A stretch of 64,000 nucleotides of DNA, taken from positions 248,001 through 312,000 of the forward strand of contig NZ_JAJCVI010000001.1 of NCBI RefSeq assembly GCF_020567525.1, read 5' to 3'. The notes under the pieces are model-generated. The model saw only the letters and a list, made by a program, of their open reading frames with translations, was not told the origin of the DNA and did no database searches. The translations under genes and the position numbers were made by a program. Source of the stretch: Halorubellus salinus (lineage in GTDB: Archaea > Halobacteriota > Halobacteria > Halobacteriales > Natrialbaceae). Positions 51,127 through 59,375 of this stretch are shown here, one piece after another. Positions within the stretch are counted from its first letter, which is position 1, and each line of letters opens with the position of its first letter.

Positions 51127-52282
51127 CGTCGCACACCCCCCAGAATCGAACCCGGTTTCGAGCCCGCAACCCCTGGGGTTCGGACCCCGAAGACGGGGCT
51201 CCACGACCCCGGGCTCGAGCGACCCTTTCGACCCCCGAGATCCCCGCTCTCGACGCCTCCGAGACGGAGCCGACCCTCGAACGTCAAATCGCCCCGTCGA
51301 ACCCGGTCGTGGACCGCCGACAACACCCTCCTCGACGTATGTTCGTTTTCTGGTATTTCTACCCACCACCGGTGAACGTCGTCGCATTCGGTCACGCTCG
51401 AACGCTCTCGCCCCACCCACAAGTATCTAATCCCACAGGAGAAGATAAAAGACCTTATCCAACGCGATAGGACTTCTCACTTGCACACTCAGACCGTATA
51501 TCCGCTTTTATAGTACTGCAATTTTCGCAATGTGGTGCTATTGGTTCGGATGCATATATCTCATCCTGTCGTTCCTACGGAAACAGTTTCTGGTGGGGAC
51601 TGTCGCTACGGTTCACCGAACGCAGCCTCCGCTCTGTTACGTATCCTGCCATATTGTGCTGTCGCAGGCGGGTCACTCGCGAGGGACGCGGTCCAGGGTC
51701 GCGTCGACCTCGCGGTCGCTGAGGGTCGTCGGCGGTGGGTGCTGGTAGCCCGCCCGGGCTAGCTGCTGGCAGAGCGCTCCCGCGCGATCGGTCGGCCATC
51801 GGACGACGACGATGGAGTGCCGTCAGCCGGACGGTCTCGCTGGCGTCGTCAGGCGTGCTGTCTGGACGCCGGTTCTCCGCTGGTTCGAGCGAGCACAAGA
51901 GGCTGGCTGGTCGAAGCAGTGGCGGTACCTGGGCCACAGGGCCTGCCGCCTCGAACGGTCGGCTCGCCATGTCGCGGCCATACCTGTCGCACGCCTCGTC
52001 TACCGTACGGGGCTGCTATCGAACCTGGCCGCGCTTTCGTCCTCTCTCCCCAGCAGCGCGCCCGGTATGCGTTCGTGGACGGCATCTGGCCACCATTCGC
52101 CGCCATCTCCCTTCTTCGCTGCCGAACGCGCCTCAGCGGCCGCTCAGGCGTTCCTGGCGGTGGCAGGTAGTCTGGCGCTGGCCCAGCTCGACCTCGAGAC
52201 GTCCGAGAACGAACTCATGAATCCCATGTCGCTATACTGAACGCGGTGGTCGTGGCGAACGAGGACCGACGGAGAAACGAGC
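51127..52282. other. Region without a convincing gene (1.15 kb)
   Basis: 51127-51420 is rich in ccc/ggg repeats and hairpins (see 51158-51218). 51421-51660 is strongly AT-rich with several TATA-like stretches. 51660-52282 is GC-rich but its open frames (for example 51735-52220 and 51812-52240, plus) encode basic, low-acid proteins unlike any haloarchaeal family I know. A short minus frame ending at 51673 (LARAGYQHPPPTTLSDREVD then ATLDRVPRE) has normal acidic character and may be the tail of a destroyed gene. No RNA gene is recognised. Confidence 0.5.
51158..51218 (-). promoter_or_regulatory. Structured leader element of the DUF5805-recombinase operon
   Basis: TCGAGCCCG (51158-51166) pairs exactly with CGGGCTCGA (51210-51218). 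Inside lie the palindrome AACCCCTGGGGTT (51168-51180) and the hairpin CCCCG-AAGA-CGGGG (51185-51198). The whole can form a closed stem with two inner hairpins. It ends 32 bases before the GTG of the downstream gene. It could act as RNA (leader control) or as DNA (protein or recombinase site). Confidence 0.45.
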
Positions 52283-53188
52283 CTACTGAACGACGAGCTC
52301 GGAGTCCAGCTCCGCCGATTCGAACAGCGAGATGGCGCGTTCTGCCGCGTCGTCGATCTCCGCGGTGTTCGACATCAGCACCGTCTCGCTCGGGAACAAC
52401 CGCTCACCGAGCTCCAGTCCGTGGTCCCGCGCCGTCGACCCGCTCATCGTCAGGTAGACGCCGACGCCCGAGTCCGCGATCGCAGCCTCCTCCTCGCGAC
52501 CGTCCTCCGCGTACGTGAACGCGACGTCCTCGACCGCGTCCGTCCCGAGCACCGCCTCGACGAGGCGCTCGTAGCGCGGCGAGATGCAGAGCTCGCCCTC
52601 GTGGGCCGCGACGAACTCGCGGTCGAGCGTCGACCGCGGCGACGCCTCGATCGCCTCCTGCGTCGCCATCAACGTGTGGTAGACGGTGTCGCCGAGACCC
52701 GTGACGACCCGGACGTCCGTGTCGTGCGGATCGATGCGCTCGTTCACGCCCGCCAGATCCTCGAGCGGGTCCGGCGTGAGGCCGACGACCTCCTCCAGGA
52801 CGAGGTCCGCGCTATCGAACCCGAGCGCGAACGAGTGCGTCCGGAGCGCGCGGAACGGCTCCTCGCGACCGACGAGATGGATGTCGACGTCCTCGCTTGC
52901 GAACGTGACGCTGTCGAACACGACGCGCCGCGGGAACCCCTCGCGGTCGTCCCGGAGGAGCGTGTACTCCGGCGCACTCGCGTCGTCGATGTCGCTGTAC
53001 GCACGCAACCGCTGGTACACGTCCCGATGCTCTCGCTTCGAGCCCTTCGTGATCGCTTTCTCGTAGCGAAGCGTCGAGATCACGTCGTCGGCGAGGTCCG
53101 TATCGCCGGTGCGGGCCGCGAGCCGCTCCAGGACGGCCTCCAGTGGCCGGCCTTTGCGCGGAACCGCGACGGAGACGGTCGCTGTCAT
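52283..53188 (-). CDS. HisG-like protein of unknown function
   Basis: 301 residues. MTATVSVAVPRKGRPLEAVL resembles the N-terminus of ATP phosphoribosyltransferase (VAVPxKGRLxEPxL). DVDIHLVGREEPFRALRTHS, then FDSADLVLEEVVGLTPDPLE, and a GLGD loop suggest the same periplasmic-binding-protein-like two-lobe fold. The PRPP/ATP motifs of true HisG are not recognisable. It may be a substrate-binding relative or an unrelated enzyme. TATA-like tgtttacaat 24-34 bases upstream. Confidence 0.5.
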   Translation of the reverse strand: MTATVSVAVPRKGRPLEAVLERLAARTGDTDLADDVISTLRYEKAITKGSKREHRDVYQRLRAYSDIDDASAPEYTLLRDDREGFPRRVVFDSVTFASEDVDIHLVGREEPFRALRTHSFALGFDSADLVLEEVVGLTPDPLEDLAGVNERIDPHDTDVRVVTGLGDTVYHTLMATQEAIEASPRSTLDREFVAAHEGELCISPRYERLVEAVLGTDAVEDVAFTYAEDGREEEAAIADSGVGVYLTMSGSTARDHGLELGERLFPSETVLMSNTAEIDDAAERAISLFESAELDSELVVQ

Positions 53189-53286
53189 CACTCGAAAACT
53201 CTCGTCTCCATTGTAAACAGATTGCGTTTCCAGCGCGCACGCCGAACGCCCGGGACGAGCCGGTCCCGTGTGAGAGGGCCCGGTAC

Positions 53287-55149
53287 TCAGGAGAACATCT
53301 CGCCGAGCTGGTCGCGCCACTCCTGGATCTCCGTGACGTCCTCCTCGATGGCGTCGACGTCGTCGCGGAGTTCGGTCACGTCCTCGTCGAGGTCGGTGAC
53401 GTCAGCCTCCACGTCGTCGACGCGCGTCGTGAACTGCTCGACGTGCTCGTCGACGGTCGTCTCCAGCGTCTCCACGTCGTCGGCGACCGAGTCGACGTCC
53501 GCTTCGAGGTCGTCCGTGGTCGCTTCCAGGGCCTCGGCCGTCGACTCGAGGTCGCTGGCGGTGCTCTCGAGGTCGTCCTCGAGTGCGGTGACGTCCGTCT
53601 CGAGTGCGTTGATGCGGTCGTGCGCTTCGGCGCTCTCGTCGCCGAGTTCGTCGACGTCCGCCTCGATACCCTCGATGACCTCGTCGTGCTCGCCGACCGC
53701 GGACTGCACGGACTGGAGGTCGTCGCGGAGCGCGGACACCTCCTCGTTGTACTCCTCGAGAAGCTGGTTGGCGGTGCCTTCCTCGTCGAGGAACTCCTCG
53801 AGTGCGGTCGTGTACGCCGCGAGTTCCTCCACGCGCGACTGGAGGTGCTCGACCTTCGCGACGTCGGTCGCCGGCGGCTCCACGTCGAGCGCGTCCTGCA
53901 GGCGGTTGCGGGTGTCGGCTTCGGCGGTTCCGTCGTCGAGTTCGTCCGCGAGTGCCGCGGCGACGTTCCCCGATGCGACCACGTCGTCCGCGTCGATACC
54001 AGCGTCCGCCGCCTCTGCGTCAGAGCCGTCGTCCGTGGCGGGTGCGATGGCGTCCTGGATGACGGCGAGGTCCTCGTCGTCGACGTCGTCGTCGCGGACC
54101 GCAGCGGCAAGCGCCGCGACCACGTCGGATTCGTCGACGTCGGTCGCAGCCTCGTCGATATCGGCCCCATCCTCGTCGACGTCGGTCGGTTCCTCGTCCT
54201 GATCGCTCGCGTCGGTCGCGTCGACGTCTGGTGCCGCGTCCACGTCGGACCCCGCGTCCGACGCTTCGGCCTCGGCGATGGCCTCGTCGTCGCCGTCTTC
54301 GGCTGCGCCGGCGTCGACCTGTTCGTCGGTATCATCGTCTTCGGCTGCGCCGGCGTCGACCTGTTCGTCGGTGTCACCGGTAGCGTCGTCGTCGGCGTCG
54401 ACCGCGTCCTCGTCCGTCTCGACGTCCGCGTCGACGGGTTCGGCCGCTGGTTCGTCCTCGCTCTCGTCCTCGGTCGCTGCGTCCGGCTCGTCGATGTTCA
54501 GCTCGATCTCCGGCCCGTCGTCGGCGTCCGTCTCGTCGTCCTCGTCGTCGCTGTCGGCCGCGTCGTCCGCGCCGAGTTCCGCCTCCGCGCTCCCGAGGTC
54601 GAGGTCGATCGCGGACCCGTCGTCGTCGGCGTCGTCCTCCGCCGCGTCCTCGTCGTCGAGTCCGGGGACGCCATCGCTCTTCCCCGAGATCATGTCCTTG
54701 ACGACCTGGTTCGAGTCGTCGTTCACGATGTCGTCGATGGTGTTGTCGTCGGCACCGGTTTCCTCGCCGTCGGCGTCACCGTCGGTATCGACCTCGGTGA
54801 CCTGTGGTTCGGTGAGGAACTGCGGGACGTCGCTCTGGGACTCGATACGGATGCCGTAGACGGTGACGACCTCCTCGCCCGGGTCGAGCGTTCGCTCGTA
54901 CTCGACGTGGTGGTCCTGGAACGCGGTCCAGTTGTCGCTGTCGTAATCCGGGTGGAACCCGACGCCGTCCATCGGGAAGTCCGCGGGGATGTCCTCGTGC
55001 AAGCGTACTGTGACCGCCTCGTCGCGATTCGACGTGATAGCGAACCGGATCGCGGGGACGGGGAACTCGTCTGCCGCGAACGACTTCTCGACGGCAATGC
55101 CATCAGCGGACACCGCCACCGTGTCGTCCGGGTCGACCTGACTACTCAT
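53287..55149 (-). CDS. Very acidic coiled-coil protein (620 aa)
   Basis: Residues 1-120 form a beta-rich domain (AIRFAITSNRDEAVTVRLHE; HHVEYERTLDPGEEVVTVYG). About 120-375 are an extremely acidic, Asp/Glu/Ala-rich disordered region with a 14-residue repeat. About 395-600 are a continuous coiled coil with heptads of LEDDLESTASDLESTAEALE and VDEHVEQFTTRVDDVEADVT type. No signal peptide. It may be a scaffold, tether or cytoskeletal-like protein. Confidence 0.85.
   Translation of the reverse strand: MSSQVDPDDTVAVSADGIAVEKSFAADEFPVPAIRFAITSNRDEAVTVRLHEDIPADFPMDGVGFHPDYDSDNWTAFQDHHVEYERTLDPGEEVVTVYGIRIESQSDVPQFLTEPQVTEVDTDGDADGEETGADDNTIDDIVNDDSNQVVKDMISGKSDGVPGLDDEDAAEDDADDDGSAIDLDLGSAEAELGADDAADSDDEDDETDADDGPEIELNIDEPDAATEDESEDEPAAEPVDADVETDEDAVDADDDATGDTDEQVDAGAAEDDDTDEQVDAGAAEDGDDEAIAEAEASDAGSDVDAAPDVDATDASDQDEEPTDVDEDGADIDEAATDVDESDVVAALAAAVRDDDVDDEDLAVIQDAIAPATDDGSDAEAADAGIDADDVVASGNVAAALADELDDGTAEADTRNRLQDALDVEPPATDVAKVEHLQSRVEELAAYTTALEEFLDEEGTANQLLEEYNEEVSALRDDLQSVQSAVGEHDEVIEGIEADVDELGDESAEAHDRINALETDVTALEDDLESTASDLESTAEALEATTDDLEADVDSVADDVETLETTVDEHVEQFTTRVDDVEADVTDLDEDVTELRDDVDAIEEDVTEIQEWRDQLGEMFS
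54294..54377 (-). repeat. 42-bp duplication in the coiled-coil gene
   Basis: Two adjacent 42-bp units, roughly 54294-54335 and 54336-54377, encode DTDEQVDAGAAEDD and DTDEQVDAGAAEDG on the minus strand. They lie in the disordered acidic region and keep the frame. Confidence 0.85.
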
Positions 55150-55486
55150 ACCCCTCCGTATCCACAGCACGACCATAAAGGAAACGGGGGTTCCGTCGAC
55201 TGTTCGCGCACACCTGTCCTGCCAGGCCGCTCTTTTATCCGAATACGGACACGATTCGCGGATGCAGTAGCGTGCTGCACGTGGTCAATGCGTACGAGCC
55301 GACGGACGCATCGAGCGCGAGCCGATGCCGAGTCCGGCGACTCGTCGACGACCCCAACCATCCACCCACTACTCGACGGGTCGCCTGGTCACCTTCCCGC
55401 AGCCTTCCCACCCCCGAGTTCTTTCGGACGGCTCGCGTCGTGCGGGAGTCCCAACGCTCTTGCCGTGGCCACGCACACCAGCGTGT
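55150..55486. other. Divergent intergenic region (337 bp)
   Basis: The left part holds the coiled-coil gene promoter (TATA-like cctttatgg, minus strand, about 55174-55182). At 55229-55240 a strong plus-strand TATA-like ctcttttatccg is about 250 bases before the MBL gene, so it may drive a long leader or a short RNA starting near 55260. The small open frames in between encode basic, Ser/Arg-rich peptides and do not look real. Confidence 0.45.
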
Positions 55487-56320
55487 ATGAGCGAAAGCGA
55501 CTGGGGTGACTGGCTGCCGCGAGCGGTCGCGGCCGCGGACCCCGACGGCGTCGCAGTGTGGTACCTCGGCTGTAACGGCTTCGTCATCAAGGGCAGCGAG
55601 GGGACGACGGTCTTCGTCGACCCGTACGTCGGCCTCGGCGACCCGCCGCGGACGATACGGATGATTCCAGTGCCGTTCGACCCCGAGGACGTCGACGCGG
55701 CCGACGCCGTCCTGGCGACCCACGAACACACCGACCACGTCCACGGCCCCTCGCAGGCACCGATCCTCGCGAACACCGGCGCGAGCCTGCACGCGCCCGC
55801 CGACAGCCTCGCGGTCGCCCGCGAGGACGAGGACTGGCCCGCGAACTACGACGTCGACGACGACCAGTTCGAGGAGGTCGCCGTCGGCGATTCGTTCGAC
55901 GTCGGCGAGTTCACCGTGCACGTCGAGGCCGCGTACGACCCCGACGCGACCCAGCCCGTGAGTTACGTGTTCGAGCACGACGCCGGCACGTTCTTCCACG
56001 GCGGCGACACCAAACCCAGCGACGAGTTCGCGCGCATCGGCCGCGAGTACGACATCGACCTCGGCGTCCTGGCGTTCGGGACCGTCGGGAACGTCCCGGA
56101 CAAGGAGACGCGCGAACCGAAGCGCACGCGCTGGTACAACGACGAGAACCAGGTGATAGAAGCGGCGAACGACCTCCAGTTCGACCGACTCCTCCCCAGT
56201 CACTGGGACATGTGGAAGGGACTCACCGGCGACCCGACGGTCCTCCACAAGCACGCGAACTCCTTCGAGCACCCCGAGCGACTCGAGATCGTCGAGATCG
56301 GCGACCGCATCGACCTCTAA
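55487..56320 (+). CDS. Metallo-beta-lactamase-fold hydrolase (UlaG-like)
   Basis: 277 residues. GVAVWYLGCNGFVIKGSEGT, then TTVFVDPYVGLG, the metal motif ATHEHTDHVHGPS and the RLLPSHWDMWKGLTGDP end match UlaG/L-ascorbate-6-phosphate lactonase-like MBL proteins. It binds one or two metal ions and cleaves an ester or lactone bond; the substrate is unknown. ATG 55487 is closest to the fold start. Confidence 0.88.
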   Translation: MSESDWGDWLPRAVAAADPDGVAVWYLGCNGFVIKGSEGTTVFVDPYVGLGDPPRTIRMIPVPFDPEDVDAADAVLATHEHTDHVHGPSQAPILANTGASLHAPADSLAVAREDEDWPANYDVDDDQFEEVAVGDSFDVGEFTVHVEAAYDPDATQPVSYVFEHDAGTFFHGGDTKPSDEFARIGREYDIDLGVLAFGTVGNVPDKETREPKRTRWYNDENQVIEAANDLQFDRLLPSHWDMWKGLTGDPTVLHKHANSFEHPERLEIVEIGDRIDL

Positions 56321-56477
56321 GCGCTTCACGGCGGGTATAATCGACCTCTGAGAGCCACACGGCGGGTCTAGTCGACCGTTTCTCGCGCCAGCGCGAGCCC
56401 GGACGATCGAGGACGAGTGGGTCCCGTCGGCGGCGCCGCGGGCAGTACTTTTAGCCTTCGACGCCTACGGCTCCGGT

Positions 56478-58157
56478 ATGCTCTCGGCCGCCTGGCTCGG
56501 GCCAGCATTCGTCGTCGCCGTCGTCCTCACGCTCGCGGGGTCGCTGTACGCCATCGCGCGCATCGACGACCCCGACGGCGCGTGGGGGCACGCGCTTCGC
56601 TCGCGACTCGTCATGGGCGTTCCGTGGGGGACGCTCGTCACGGCGACCCTCGTGCTGCTCGCGTACCTCGTCGTCCAGGACGGGTTCGCGCAGTGGCGTG
56701 ACCCCGTCACCATCCCGTTCCGGTCGTGGTCGTGGTTCTACCCGACGGGCGTCGCGTTCGCGTCGTTCACGCACGTCGGCCCCGGGCATCTGGTCGGGAA
56801 CCTCATCGGAACGCTCCTGTTCGGGTCCGTCGCCGAGTACGCGTACGGGCACTTCCCCGACAAACGCGGGTCGCAGTCGTTCACGTCACTCACCACGAAC
56901 CCGTTCGTGCGGGCGTTCCTGTTCGTTCCGGCCGCGGCGCTCGTCGGCGGCGTCGCGCTCGCCGCGTTCGGGCTCGGCCCCGTCATCGGGTTCTCGGGGG
57001 TCGTGTTCGCGCTCGCCGGGTTCGCGCTCGTCCGCTACCCGATGACGACCATCGTGCTCGCGCTCGGCGGGCAGAGCGTCGCGAGCGTGTTCTACAGCGC
57101 GCTCCAGAACCCCATCGTCACCGCGCAGGTCACGCCGTCGCCGCCCTCGCCACCGTGGTGGGCTGGCATCGCCATCCAGGGGCACGCGCTCGGCCTCCTG
57201 CTCGGTATCGTCGCCGCCGCGGTCGTGTTCAGTCGCCGCAGCGAAGGCCCGAGCGCGCTCCGGCTCTACGTCGCAGTGCTGTTCTTCGGCGTCTCGAAGT
57301 CGCTGTGGGCGATCTACTTCATCGAGAGCAGCGACCGCTTCGTGTTGTTCCGCGCCCCCGGGCTCGTCGCCGTGTTCGTGCTCGCGGTGCTCGTCGCGGG
57401 CGCGGTCGCCAGCCGCGGCGACGGGAGCGCGAACCCGCTTCGGCTCCTCGAAGGCACCGGGTCGGCGTGGCGGACCGTCGCGCTCGCCGCGCTCGTCGTC
57501 ACGTTCGCGGTGGTCGCCGGGATGGCACTCCCGACGAAACTGAACACCACGCAGGCGTCGAGCATCCCCGGCGAGAACCCCGTGGAGGTCCGGGACTACA
57601 CGGTGACGTACGCCGAAGGCACCGAGTACACGCTCGTCTCCGCGGTCGACGTTCCGTTCGTCGAACTGCCGACGGAGAACGTGACCGCGTCCGGCGTCAT
57701 CGTCGTGAGCGAACGCCGCAGCGTCTGGTATCCCGCCGTCTCGAAGGGCCAGCTCGCGTTCGGCGGGTCGCGACAGGTCGACGTCGGTGGCGTCAGCTGG
57801 CGCGACTCGGTGTGGGCGATCCGACGCGGCTGGTCCGCCAATGGCGGGCCGACGACGTACAAGGTGTGGCTGCAGCGCCCGAACGAGTCCGCGAACCTCG
57901 CGTTCACCGCCGACGCGGCGACCGCAGACCCGGTCCTCGACGGGAAGAACGTGAGCGTCGCCGCCACCGAGACCGGGTTCGCCATCGTCGTCTCGCGGAA
58001 CAACGCGACGCTCGCTCGCACGACGATGCCGTCCGAGGGCGGGAACGCGACCGTCGCGGGCATCTCGTTCGAGCGCGAAGGCCGGCACGTCTACGCGGTC
58101 GTCAACGAGACGCGCGTGAAGGTGTTCACGAAGGAGAAGTACGGCCGGAACCGGTAG
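56478..58157 (+). CDS. Rhomboid-family intramembrane serine protease with C-terminal exterior domain
   Basis: 559 residues. Rhomboid core: FTHVGPGHLVGNLIGTLLFG (HxxxGHLxxN type), the catalytic Ser173 in GPVIGFSGVVFALAG and His236 in IAIQGHALGLLLG. After six or seven helices and a last helix near residue 350, a 200-residue beta-rich domain with NxT sites follows (VRDYTVTYAEGTEYTLVSAV; VSVAATETGFAIVVSRNNAT). It would lie outside the membrane or anchor substrates. TATA-like acttttagcc 20-30 bases before ATG 56478. Confidence 0.92.
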   Translation: MLSAAWLGPAFVVAVVLTLAGSLYAIARIDDPDGAWGHALRSRLVMGVPWGTLVTATLVLLAYLVVQDGFAQWRDPVTIPFRSWSWFYPTGVAFASFTHVGPGHLVGNLIGTLLFGSVAEYAYGHFPDKRGSQSFTSLTTNPFVRAFLFVPAAALVGGVALAAFGLGPVIGFSGVVFALAGFALVRYPMTTIVLALGGQSVASVFYSALQNPIVTAQVTPSPPSPPWWAGIAIQGHALGLLLGIVAAAVVFSRRSEGPSALRLYVAVLFFGVSKSLWAIYFIESSDRFVLFRAPGLVAVFVLAVLVAGAVASRGDGSANPLRLLEGTGSAWRTVALAALVVTFAVVAGMALPTKLNTTQASSIPGENPVEVRDYTVTYAEGTEYTLVSAVDVPFVELPTENVTASGVIVVSERRSVWYPAVSKGQLAFGGSRQVDVGGVSWRDSVWAIRRGWSANGGPTTYKVWLQRPNESANLAFTADAATADPVLDGKNVSVAATETGFAIVVSRNNATLARTTMPSEGGNATVAGISFEREGRHVYAVVNETRVKVFTKEKYGRNR

Positions 58158-58190
58158 CGGTCACGGGTGCCGAACGCCCGCGGCGACGGG

Positions 58191-58826
58191 TCACGTCCAC
58201 TCGATGCGGTAGGCTTCGGCGTCGATGGCTGCGGTGTCGTGGTCGTGGAAGTCGAACTGGTTGTCGACGTCGAGCTCGACGGCGAACGCGTCGGTGACGG
58301 TCGCGTCGGCGTCCGCGGCGTACGCGCGAACGAACTCCTCGCTGCCGGCGTTGTGGACGGTGTATGAGACGTTCGCGACGTCGCGGACCTGGTCGAGGAA
58401 CGCGCGGTCGGCGTGCTCGTTCCCGTCCTGCGCGCCGAACGGTGGGTTCGAGAGGACGACGACGCGGTCGTCGAACGCGAGCGGGAGGTCGGTGGCGTCG
58501 CCGACGACCCACTCGACGTCCGTGGTCGCGCCGACGCGGGCGGCGTTCTCGCGAGCGGTCCGGAGCGGGGCAGGGTCGACGTCGACGCCGACGACGCGAC
58601 GGGGACCGCGGAGTGCGGCGGCGAGCGCGAGCATCCCGGTCCCGGTGCCGAGGTCGAGGACCGTCGCGCCCCCGTCGTCGTCGACGAGGTCGCCGCGCTG
58701 GTCGGCGACGTGCACGAGGGACGCGGCGACCTCCGCCGAGGTCGCGTACTGTTCGAGCGCCGGACTCGGGTTCTGGAAGTCCTCGACGACGCCGAGGCGG
58801 CGGGCGAGCGCGCGACGTGTTGGCAT
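58191..58826 (-). CDS. METTL5-like N6-adenine rRNA methyltransferase
   Basis: 211 residues. LEQYATSAEVAASLVHVADQ is the METTL5-type N-terminal block. TVLDLGTGTGMLALAAALRG is the SAM motif I. VVLSNPPFGAQDGNEHADR holds the catalytic NPPF of N6-adenine methyltransferases. Eukaryotic METTL5 methylates A1832 of 18S rRNA; the archaeal enzyme is expected to modify the matching 16S position. Confidence 0.88.
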   Translation of the reverse strand: MPTRRALARRLGVVEDFQNPSPALEQYATSAEVAASLVHVADQRGDLVDDDGGATVLDLGTGTGMLALAAALRGPRRVVGVDVDPAPLRTARENAARVGATTDVEWVVGDATDLPLAFDDRVVVLSNPPFGAQDGNEHADRAFLDQVRDVANVSYTVHNAGSEEFVRAYAADADATVTDAFAVELDVDNQFDFHDHDTAAIDAEAYRIEWT

Positions 58827-58833
58827 CGGGTGC

Positions 58834-59238
58834 CTATTCGGCGTCGAGCGTGATGGGTGCGTCGAGTTCGAACGCCAGGCCTTCGCGGCGGGCGCGTTCG
58901 GCGCACGCCGCGAGTGCGGGGCGGACCTTCTCCTCGTTCGGGACGGACTCGCACGTGACGCGGACGCTCGCGGCGCCGAGGAACGCGGCGGCGCGGACGT
59001 GCCCGCGGATGCGGTCGGCCTCCTCCTGGGTGGCGAGCGAGCAGTCGTCCTCGAACCGTGCGCGGACGGCCAGCGTCGACGGCGAGTAGCCTTCGGTGGC
59101 GAGTTCGCGCTTGAGGTCCCGGAGGTACTCCGGAGCCGTCGATTCGAGCGTGTCGGCGTCGACCTGGATCGGGGTGACGTCCTCCGGTCGGCAGCGTTCG
59201 ATGGTCCGTTCGACGTTCGGCGAGGGAGTCGCGCTCAT
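58834..59238 (-). CDS. Conserved haloarchaeal protein (134 aa)
   Basis: MSATPSPNVERTIERCRPED begins an acidic alpha/beta protein: LKRELATEGYSPSTLAVRAR, GHVRAAAFLGAASVRVTCES, LAACAERARREGLAFELDAP. No family recognised. It is seven bases upstream of the METTL5-like gene on the same strand, so it likely shares that transcript. A 14-bp palindrome lies in its promoter region. Confidence 0.7.
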   Translation of the reverse strand: MSATPSPNVERTIERCRPEDVTPIQVDADTLESTAPEYLRDLKRELATEGYSPSTLAVRARFEDDCSLATQEEADRIRGHVRAAAFLGAASVRVTCESVPNEEKVRPALAACAERARREGLAFELDAPITLDAE

Positions 59239-59264
59239 CGTACCAACGAATACATACTGGGAAT

Positions 59265-59278
59265 ACAAAAGCTTTTGT
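59265..59278. promoter_or_regulatory. Perfect 14-bp palindrome between divergent genes
   Basis: ACAAAAGCTTTTGT is exactly self-complementary. It lies 27 bases upstream of the minus-strand start at 59238, where its TATA element should be, and about 100 bases before the plus-strand zinc-ribbon gene. Candidate operator overlapping the promoter. Confidence 0.5.
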
Positions 59279-59375
59279 TTATGTCCAGTAGTAATACAGC
59301 GGACGGGTCAGTTACGGATTACCGACCCATGAGAGAATGGAACACACTTATTATTGCGGGTTAAGCAGTTCCTGT

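Noticed and set aside
51141-51160. tRNA-like T-loop match (reverse complement of gaatcgaacc) before the DUF5805 gene
   Set aside because: The flanking stem bases do not pair properly and no acceptor, D or anticodon arms follow.
51735-52240. Open frames of 118-161 codons on the plus strand
   Set aside because: The products are basic and rich in Ser, Arg, Trp and Cys, unlike haloarchaeal proteins, and they overlap each other in different frames.
55272-55490. 72-codon ORF upstream of the MBL gene
   Set aside because: Ser/Arg/Pro-rich product without acidic bias; more likely leader or intergenic DNA.
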